NCBI GenBank assembly: GCA_934281565.1
Contig: CAKQXI010000038.1
Location: 1-19,591 of the forward strand
Length of the DNA: 19,591 nucleotides
From: an uncultured Prevotella sp.
Lineage (GTDB): Bacteria; Bacteroidota; Bacteroidia; Bacteroidales; Bacteroidaceae
Direction: 5' to 3'
A model generated the notes under the pieces. The model made no database searches. It was not told where the DNA came from and saw nothing but the letters and a program-made list of their open reading frames with translations. Shown piece by piece: positions 13,733 through 19,591 of this stretch. The translations under genes were made by a program, and so were the position numbers. Position 1 is the first letter of the stretch. Each line of letters starts with the position of its first letter.

Positions 13733-14917
13733 TTACTTTTTCTTACCTCGTGGACCAGGACCACCAATCAGTCCTTTGCTCTGCTCTGGAGCATCGGCGT
13801 CATCCTGAGGTGTGTTGACGACTATCTCGGTCACAATACTCTGACCAGCTTTCAAGCCCTTGGTAATTTCGGTGTGAATACCATCGGTTTGTCCAATGCT
13901 GACCGCATGGGCAGTAAGCGTATTGCCATTGAGTGTCCAAACTTTATTTTTGCCTTTGCAATCAACAATCTTGGTCTTCTTGCCTACAGTCTCTTTGGTA
14001 GGGGTGAAGCGCAAAGCCTTGTTTGGCACACTCAACACACCCTGTCGTTCTTGGGTGAAGATGGTGACATTGGCTGTCAGACCGGGTTTCAGTTTGAGAT
14101 CGGCATTGGGCGCACTGATTACTACCTCGTAGGTAACCACATTATTGGTGGTGGTAGCTTGGAGACGAACTTGCTTTACAGAACCTTGGAAAGTATCATC
14201 TGGGTAAGCATCTACGGTGAAGTTCACACGGTCACCTACCTTTACGCCACCTATGTCAGCTTCATCAACATCGGCAACAACCTGCATATTTGTTAGGTCC
14301 TTGGCGATGGTGAACAACTCTGGCGTATTGAAACTTGCAGCCACAGTCTGACCTTCCTCAACACTCTTTGAGATCACTGTTCCATCAATAGGAGAAGTGA
14401 TGGTAGCATAGCCAAGGTTGGTCTGTGCTTTCTGGACATTCTCTCTGGAAGAAGCAACTTGCTCCTTTGCCTGACGATAGGTGAGAAGTGCGTTCTCATA
14501 GTCGTCCGCACTCACAAGACCTTTCTTATAAAGGGTCTGATAACGCTTGAGATTGGCACTCTGGTAACTTAGACTGCTCTGTGCGCTGGCAAGATTGGCT
14601 TTGGCAGTGTTCAATTCACTGATAAGGTTGGTCTTGTCGAGTTCTGCTATAATCTGTCCTTTCTTGACAACAGAGTTATAATCAACATACAGTTTATTTA
14701 CGATACCAGAAACTTGGGTACCCACGGTAACACTTGTCACAGCCTCGATAGTACCTGTGGCTGTAACACTATTTTGGAGTGTTTGAGGAGTAACTTTCTC
14801 TTGCTTAAAGTTAATCTGCTCCTCATCCTTGCCTCCAGAAAGGAGCCATGCCACGACAGCAATGACTATCACGGCAATGACAGCAATCCATACTTTACTG
14901 AAAATCTTTTTCTTCAT
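13733..14917 (-). CDS. MacA-like periplasmic adaptor (HlyD family)
   Basis: This 394-residue membrane-fusion protein has an N-terminal membrane helix (about residues 8-27). Barrel-sandwich halves appear at VGTQVSGIVNKLYVDYNSVVKKGQ and TITSPIDGTVISKSVEEGQ, separated by an Ala/Gln-rich helical hairpin, and a beta-barrel region around IGGVKVGDRVNFTVDAYP. The C-terminal tail is Gly/Pro/Lys-rich (GGPGPRGKKK). It links the MacB-like permease to the TolC channel encoded 9 bp upstream. The gene order TolC, adaptor, ATPase, permease is a complete tripartite ABC exporter. Confidence 0.9.
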   Translation of the reverse strand: MKKKIFSKVWIAVIAVIVIAVVAWLLSGGKDEEQINFKQEKVTPQTLQNSVTATGTIEAVTSVTVGTQVSGIVNKLYVDYNSVVKKGQIIAELDKTNLISELNTAKANLASAQSSLSYQSANLKRYQTLYKKGLVSADDYENALLTYRQAKEQVASSRENVQKAQTNLGYATITSPIDGTVISKSVEEGQTVAASFNTPELFTIAKDLTNMQVVADVDEADIGGVKVGDRVNFTVDAYPDDTFQGSVKQVRLQATTTNNVVTYEVVISAPNADLKLKPGLTANVTIFTQERQGVLSVPNKALRFTPTKETVGKKTKIVDCKGKNKVWTLNGNTLTAHAVSIGQTDGIHTEITKGLKAGQSIVTEIVVNTPQDDADAPEQSKGLIGGPGPRGKKK

Positions 14918-14926
14918 TTGTATCTA

Positions 14927-16270
14927 TTAATTTATTTTTCCGTTTTTATAGAATTCCAACATATTGATGTTCAAGATAGTAAGATACTTAGCTTGAAGCT
15001 CGTTTTGCCTTGCCTTGAGCAAGTTGTCCTTACCTGTGCGAAGTTCAACGATGTTCTTGAGTCCGAGCTTGAATTGCTCACTCAACAAGTCATAACTGGT
15101 TTGGGCACTCTCGCTACTTACTTTCGCTGCCTTGAACTGACTTTGGTTAGTTGTGGCTTGCAACCAATAGTTCTCTATGGTAGAGTAGAGCTGTGTTTCC
15201 TCATTCTTCAAGTCAAGAAGAATTTCCTGTTGCTGAATGCAAGCCTTGTTGACGGCTGTTCTGGTCTGGCGATTGTCAAAGAGAGGTACGCTGACACTGA
15301 TACCGCCACCTACGTTGAAATTGGTCTTGATTTGGTTAGCCCAACCATTGCTGTTCATTGAAGTAGAGCTTGTTGCAAGACCAGCATTAGCACTGATAGT
15401 CGGCAACTTACCAGCTTTGGCTATTTTGATGCTTAAGCTATTTTGGTCTAATTTGTTCTGATAAGTTTTCAATTCAGGACGACTTGCCAAAGCAGCCGTA
15501 TATACTCCTTGCAAGGCAGGGATTTCAACAAGTGCCATGGCATCGGTAGTGGTAGGTATCACTATGTCGAAGACTTCATCGGTAGTGATTTGGAGCAGTT
15601 CTTTCAATTGTCGCTTATAGTTCTTGACATTGTTCTCCGCTTGTACGATGTCATATTCATCTTGTGCTCGTTGTGCGGTAAGTTGCGCCAAGTCTGCTTT
15701 GCTCATCTTACCGATGTTTACCATCTCCTTGCCACGTTCCTCGTTCTTAAGACTTGATTGGTAACTTTCCTTGTTTACCTTGATAGCTTCGGTAGAATAG
15801 AGGATTTGTACATAAAGTTGTGCTATCTGTTCTTGCAACTTGGCAGCTTGCGTAGCCGAGTCAAGGGCAGCAGATTCGGTTACGAGTTTGTTGAGTGCCA
15901 CTTGGTTGCGGTTCTTGTTTCCATTCCAGATGACATAGTTGCCAGATACACTGTAAGTACCATTATAATACACTTTGTCGATAGATGCCTTGGAATAGCC
16001 ATCACCACTAATGCCGCTCGACACCCAAGGAGTATAGTTCACACTCTGGTTTGTGCTGGCACTAAGCGAAGGCAACAAGGCAGCCTTGGACTGGAGATAA
16101 TCTTCTTGTGCGCTCATCTTCTGGAGTTGAGTCTTTTGCAGTGAAATGTTGTTCTGCAACGCATAGTTGATGCAGTCTTTCAAGCTCCATTGCTTAGCCT
16201 CGGCACCAAATGGTGCGAGAGCAATGAGACTACTCACCATGGTAATTCTCAATGATTTTTTCATTTCCAT
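14927..16270 (-). CDS. TolC-family outer membrane channel of the ABC exporter
   Basis: Starting at the ATG at 16268-16270, this protein of 447 residues has a signal peptide (about residues 1-25, ending GAEA-K) followed by the TolC opening WSLKDCINYALQNNISLQK. Two repeated long helical halves follow, the second with ALASRPELKTYQNKLDQNSLSIKIAKAGKLP and a helix containing LLSEQFKLGLKNIVELRTG. A longer frame begins with TTG at 16294, which I reject; the ATG at 16264 is a close alternative and would give MKKSLRIT directly. It is the first gene of the export operon, 9 bp before the adaptor. No clear TAnnTTTG promoter is visible between it and the Fbp gene region (16271-16418). Confidence 0.9.
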   Translation of the reverse strand: MEMKKSLRITMVSSLIALAPFGAEAKQWSLKDCINYALQNNISLQKTQLQKMSAQEDYLQSKAALLPSLSASTNQSVNYTPWVSSGISGDGYSKASIDKVYYNGTYSVSGNYVIWNGNKNRNQVALNKLVTESAALDSATQAAKLQEQIAQLYVQILYSTEAIKVNKESYQSSLKNEERGKEMVNIGKMSKADLAQLTAQRAQDEYDIVQAENNVKNYKRQLKELLQITTDEVFDIVIPTTTDAMALVEIPALQGVYTAALASRPELKTYQNKLDQNSLSIKIAKAGKLPTISANAGLATSSTSMNSNGWANQIKTNFNVGGGISVSVPLFDNRQTRTAVNKACIQQQEILLDLKNEETQLYSTIENYWLQATTNQSQFKAAKVSSESAQTSYDLLSEQFKLGLKNIVELRTGKDNLLKARQNELQAKYLTILNINMLEFYKNGKIN

Positions 16271-16375
16271 CTTTATGTTACTTGTTTTTGACAATCTTTT
16301 TATGAATGGTTTACAGTAATATAGATAGAAATGGAGGGAAATAGTTTATTTAGTGGCTACGTTTTTAACATATTT

Positions 16376-16411
16376 TTTCCTCCCGATGGAACAAAAGGCA
16401 TCGGGAGGAAA
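16376..16411. terminator. Strong hairpin downstream of fbp
   Basis: TTTCCTCCCGATG (16376-16388) pairs perfectly with CATCGGGAGGAAA (16399-16411) around a 10-nt loop. It lies 8 bp beyond the fbp stop and between fbp and the TolC gene. The tail on the minus strand is A-rich rather than U-rich, so termination is inferred from position and stability. Confidence 0.55.
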
Positions 16412-16418
16412 TATGACC

Positions 16419-18416
16419 TTACTTCTTCTCAGTCTCCTTGATGAAACCATGACGGTAAGCATAAAGAAGTTCTTCCAAGTCGGCGACTTGTTTACGTAAC
16501 TCGATACCTATGTCAGTGTCGGCTACCAACATACGGCGATTTGACATTTCTACAATCTGTGTAGTACTCTTGATGTCGGTACCTCGCTTGATGGCATCTT
16601 CCGTACTTGTGAATGGCTCATGCTGAACCAACTGGAACCCACGGGAGTGATATACCAAGGTGTAACCTGCTATTCCTGTCTCATTGTGGTAAGCCTTGGA
16701 AAAGCCACCGTCTATCACCATCAACTTGCCATTTGCCTTAATTGGGTTCTCTCCCTTGGTAGTCCTTACTGGCACGTGACCGTTAATGATGTGACGGTTA
16801 GGACCTGTAACACCAAACTCATCCATGATATGGTCGATGACTTCTTCTTTGTCACGTAACTTGAAGTAATATCCCTTTTCTTCTTTGTGGGTTTCCTTGT
16901 CTGCGATAAAATACCGCTCGAATGTTGCCATCTTGCTCTTGTCGAAAAGTGGACTGTCTGGTCCACACCACAAATACAAGAAGTAATCAATGGCATATTG
17001 ACGTTCGGCAGGGTCGGAATCACTTTGGAAAGCAGTACGTATCTGCATACCAGTATGGTGCATCAAGTCGCGTCCCTTATATCTCTGTCCTGGATAAATC
17101 TCAACTTCTTTTAGCGTTCCGTCCTCATTGAGAGGGCAAGAAGCATGAAAGAGCAGATTGTTGTTGAAGATGGCGTACATACAACCATGTTGAAGCATCA
17201 CCCTGATATGTTTGTGCAATTTCTCACATATCATGAAAGAATGGTGCAATTTCTGCATCAATACCTTTTCCTCATTGGACAATGTGGATGGATGCTTAGG
17301 GTTGATGGTGGGGAAGTGGCAAGAGGTCATGGGATATACCTTGCCATCTATGGTGATGGACTTTTGTTGGTAATCCACGTGCTCAAAGAGTCGCCTGTCA
17401 TTCATCTTCCATTCAGGATGTTGCTGAATGATTTGACTTTCTATCTTAAACTGGATAACAGCTATCGCCTTGTGCATCTGGGCAGTAAGTCGCTTTGTCT
17501 TTTCATCCATTACGGTTGCGCCTCCACTCATCTTGGGTATGAATTCCGTGCAAGGATCATCATCGTATGTTTCCATGGCGAATGTAGCCAAAGGAACGAG
17601 ATTGATGCCATATCCTTCTTCCAATGTAGAAAGGTTGGCATACCTAAGACAGAGACGGATGACATTGCAGATGCAAGCATCGTTGCCTGCTGCAGCACCC
17701 ATCCAGAGCACATCATGGTTACCCCATTGCATATCCCAACTATGGTAACGGCGCATCTTGTCCAGGATGATATGGGCACCGGGACCACGATCATAAATAT
17801 CACCTAAGATATGAAGTTGGTCAATGGCAAGGCGCTGTATCACATTGGCAATGGCAATGATGAAGTCATCGGCACGCCCTGTCGAGATAATGGTATCGAC
17901 TATGACATTGACATACGCCGTCTTGTCATGGTCCTCGGTATGCTCATGCAACAGCTCTTGTATGATATAAGAGAAATCACATGGAAGTGACTTGCGCACT
18001 TTGGAGCGAGTATATTTGCTGGAGACATCACGGCATACGGCAACCAACTGATGGAGCGTGATATGATACCAGTCGTCAATGTCAGTCTCATTCTGCTTTA
18101 CTTGCTCCAACTTTTGCTCAGGGTAATAGATTAAAGTGCAAAGCTCCCGTTTCTCCGCTTCACGAAGCGTATTACCAAAGAGTTCATTGACCTTGCGCTT
18201 GATATTTCCAGAAGCATTTTTCAACACATGGAGAAATGCCTCATACTCACCGTGGATGTCAGCAAGGAAATGCTCGGTACCCTTTGGCAAGTTCAAGATA
18301 GCTTGTAGATTGATAATTTCCGTACTCGCCTCGGCGACGGTAGGGAATGATTGAGCCAACAACTGCAAGTACCTCATGTCTTGAGCGATATTGTATTGTT
18401 TCATAGGCTTGTCCAT
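16419..18416 (-). CDS. fbp: Fructose-1,6-bisphosphatase, class III
   Basis: This 665-residue enzyme hydrolyses fructose 1,6-bisphosphate to fructose 6-phosphate in gluconeogenesis. The length is near that of the Bacillus subtilis class III enzyme. Metallophosphatase motifs are visible: ADIHGEYEAF (52-61), GDIYDRGP (205-212), GNHD (232-235) and a later NGHVPV. These bind two metal ions in the cytoplasm. The start is taken at 18416; Met5 (18404) is possible. The promoter is at 18458-18488. It is divergent from galE. Confidence 0.95.
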   Translation of the reverse strand: MDKPMKQYNIAQDMRYLQLLAQSFPTVAEASTEIINLQAILNLPKGTEHFLADIHGEYEAFLHVLKNASGNIKRKVNELFGNTLREAEKRELCTLIYYPEQKLEQVKQNETDIDDWYHITLHQLVAVCRDVSSKYTRSKVRKSLPCDFSYIIQELLHEHTEDHDKTAYVNVIVDTIISTGRADDFIIAIANVIQRLAIDQLHILGDIYDRGPGAHIILDKMRRYHSWDMQWGNHDVLWMGAAAGNDACICNVIRLCLRYANLSTLEEGYGINLVPLATFAMETYDDDPCTEFIPKMSGGATVMDEKTKRLTAQMHKAIAVIQFKIESQIIQQHPEWKMNDRRLFEHVDYQQKSITIDGKVYPMTSCHFPTINPKHPSTLSNEEKVLMQKLHHSFMICEKLHKHIRVMLQHGCMYAIFNNNLLFHASCPLNEDGTLKEVEIYPGQRYKGRDLMHHTGMQIRTAFQSDSDPAERQYAIDYFLYLWCGPDSPLFDKSKMATFERYFIADKETHKEEKGYYFKLRDKEEVIDHIMDEFGVTGPNRHIINGHVPVRTTKGENPIKANGKLMVIDGGFSKAYHNETGIAGYTLVYHSRGFQLVQHEPFTSTEDAIKRGTDIKSTTQIVEMSNRRMLVADTDIGIELRKQVADLEELLYAYRHGFIKETEKK

Positions 18417-18457
18417 TAACTTGTCTATTTATTCGATTATAATTTAGTAACTAAATG

Positions 18458-18488
18458 CAAAGTTATATCAAATTGAGGGAATTACAAA
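18458..18488 (-). promoter_or_regulatory. Promoter of fbp
   Basis: On the minus strand TTTG (18488-18485) and TAACTTTG (18465-18458) are exactly 19 bp apart, about 42 bp before the fbp ATG. Confidence 0.75.
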
Positions 18489-18528
18489 ATATTTTAACTA
18501 TATTCTTTTGAAGTTTTTGTCATTTTCT

Positions 18529-18559
18529 TTTGCCGTTTCAGAAAATAGCATTACTTTTG
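18529..18559 (+). promoter_or_regulatory. Promoter of galE
   Basis: TTTG (18529-18532) and TACTTTTG (18552-18559) are exactly 19 bp apart. The expected 5' UTR before the ATG at 18631 is about 65 nt, longer than for the other genes here. It contains a small possible hairpin (GAGC/GCTC, 18568-18582). The -33 elements of this and the fbp promoter are 40 bp apart. Confidence 0.75.
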
Positions 18560-18630
18560 CACTCACAGAGCATGAAAAGCTCCGAAAAGGACTGATCAAC
18601 ATTAATTTTTCTTCAATAAAGACTATAAAT

Positions 18631-19591
18631 ATGAAACAAACTATTTTGGTAACAGGTGGTACGGGTTTTATTGGAAGCCATACTACGGTGGAGTTGCAGC
18701 AAGCTGGTTACAACGTAGTCATCGTTGACGATCTTTCTAACTCTAAGATCGAAGTGCTGGACGGTATAGAGAAGATTACTGGTATCCGTCCTGCTTTCGA
18801 GCAAGTAGACTTACGTGACAAGGATGCAGCGGAAGCTGTATTTCAGAAATATCCTGCCATTGAAGGCATCATCCATTTCGCTGCCAGCAAGGCTGTAGGT
18901 GAGAGCGTGCAGAAACCTTTGCTTTATTATCGCAACAACATAGTTTCGCTTATTAATCTCTTGGAATTGATGCCTAAGTATCAGGTGAAAGGCATTATTT
19001 TCTCATCAAGTTGTACTGTCTATGGTCAGCCAAAGCCAGAGAACTTGCCTGTAACGGAGAACGCACCTCACCAAAAAGCTACTTCTCCATACGGTAACAC
19101 CAAGGAAATCAATGAGCAAATCATAGCTGACTATATCCATAGTGGTGCTAACATCAAGAGCATCATCCTCAGATACTTCAACCCTATTGGCGCTCATCCA
19201 TCTGCAGAGATTGGCGAGTTGCCTAATGGCGTTCCAAACAACCTCATTCCTTTTGTTACCCAGACAGCTATGGGTATCCGTAAGGAATTGACTATCTTTG
19301 GCAATGATTACGATACTCCTGACGGAACTTGTATCCGTGACTATATCTATGTCGTAGACCTTGCCAAGGCTCATGTTGCTGCCATGGCTCGTGTACTCGA
19401 CAAGGAAACAGATCCTGTTGAATACTTCAATATCGGTACAGGAAAAGGCAACTCCACATTGGAGATTGTCGAGACCTTTGAAAAGGCTACTGGCGTAAAG
19501 CTAAACTGGAAGTATGGTCCTCGTCGTGAGGGAGATATAGAGAAGATTTGGGGTGACTGTTCCAAGGCTAACAATGTATTGGGCTGGAAAG
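18631..19591 (+). CDS. galE: UDP-glucose 4-epimerase GalE (3' end beyond window)
   Basis: The frame is open from ATG 18631 to the window edge, giving 320 residues without a stop. It is an extended short-chain dehydrogenase: NAD-binding GGTGFIG (9-15), FAASKAVGES (83-92), SSSCTVYG (125-132), and the YxxxK catalytic pair Y154/K158 in SPYGNTK. C-terminal sugar-nucleotide region includes LRYFNPIGAHPS and DGTCIRDYIYVVDLA. It interconverts UDP-glucose and UDP-galactose for sugar use and surface polysaccharides. About 20-25 residues should follow beyond the window. It is transcribed divergently from fbp. Confidence 0.95.
   Translation, partial: MKQTILVTGGTGFIGSHTTVELQQAGYNVVIVDDLSNSKIEVLDGIEKITGIRPAFEQVDLRDKDAAEAVFQKYPAIEGIIHFAASKAVGESVQKPLLYYRNNIVSLINLLELMPKYQVKGIIFSSSCTVYGQPKPENLPVTENAPHQKATSPYGNTKEINEQIIADYIHSGANIKSIILRYFNPIGAHPSAEIGELPNGVPNNLIPFVTQTAMGIRKELTIFGNDYDTPDGTCIRDYIYVVDLAKAHVAAMARVLDKETDPVEYFNIGTGKGNSTLEIVETFEKATGVKLNWKYGPRREGDIEKIWGDCSKANNVLGWK

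Noticed and set aside
13690..13767. Longer start for the ABC ATPase at 13767
   Set aside because: It overlaps the adaptor coding region and adds 26 residues with no family similarity.
13634..14296. 220-codon ORF on the + strand opposite the ATPase/adaptor junction
   Set aside because: It covers two recognised genes on the other strand and shows no domain of its own.
16271..16294. TTG start at 16294 for the TolC gene
   Set aside because: Nearby ATG codons at 16270 and 16264 place the signal peptide correctly at the N-terminus.
17145..17807. 220-codon ORF on the + strand opposite fbp
   Set aside because: It lies wholly inside the conserved Fbp coding region and has no recognisable feature.
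18568..18582. Riboswitch or attenuator in the galE leader
   Set aside because: Only a 4-bp stem (GAGC/GCTC) is visible; no conserved riboswitch core or alternative terminator structure was found.
1..19591. Mobile element, phage or defence island
   Set aside because: No transposase, integrase, toxin-antitoxin, nuclease or terminal inverted repeats were recognised; all sizeable genes belong to core or efflux families.

Overview
The window looks like chromosomal DNA of a Bacteroidota bacterium, most likely Prevotellaceae (Prevotella/Segatella-like). Several intergenic regions carry the Bacteroidota-type promoter (TTTG or TTG at -33, about 19-20 bp, then TAnnTTTG at -7). The gene families also fit: a PorT-like barrel protein, a DUF6769-like His-rich protein, a class III fructose-bisphosphatase of about 665 residues, and a TolC/MacA/MacB export operon with a LytTR regulator. 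I see no tRNA or rRNA gene, CRISPR array, integrase or transposase.

Layout. 1-785 (+): the tail of an unidentified gene, a doubtful small ORF and an outer-membrane beta-barrel protein, closed by hairpins. 877-2555 (-): a two-gene unit encoding an ACT-domain protein and a UPF0210/DUF711 (PFL-like) protein. 2678-8801 (+): a metal-efflux locus with a His-rich exported protein, then adaptor, RND pump and outer-membrane channel (CzcB-CzcA-CzcC type). A perfect 8-3-8 dyad lies just upstream of the adaptor promoter. 8805-9854 (-): MltG, the endolytic transglycosylase, divergent from a phosphoglycolate phosphatase-like HAD hydrolase (10014-10655, +). 10656-10786: a convergent intergenic region filled with two kinds of short tandem repeat. 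10787-11500 (-): a LytTR response regulator whose phospho-acceptor Asp is replaced by Cys. 11660-16270 (-): a TolC-MacA-MacB(ATPase)-MacB(permease) tripartite ABC exporter, ending in a terminator. 16419-18416 (-): class III fructose-1,6-bisphosphatase, divergent from galE (18631 to beyond the window end, +).

How the parts work together. The window holds two complete tripartite envelope exporters. The first is proton-driven and probably expels divalent metal ions; its pump residues resemble CzcA rather than the Met-rich CusA. The second is ATP-driven and MacAB-like, with unknown substrate. The Fbp/GalE pair links gluconeogenesis to UDP-sugar supply, and MltG acts in cell-wall synthesis.

The least ordinary items are the Cys-containing pseudo-receiver of the LytTR regulator with no kinase beside it, the 11-bp tandem repeats downstream of it, and the dyad operator candidate at the efflux operon. 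Nothing here amounts to a clearly new multi-gene system; most of the window is conserved housekeeping and efflux genes.
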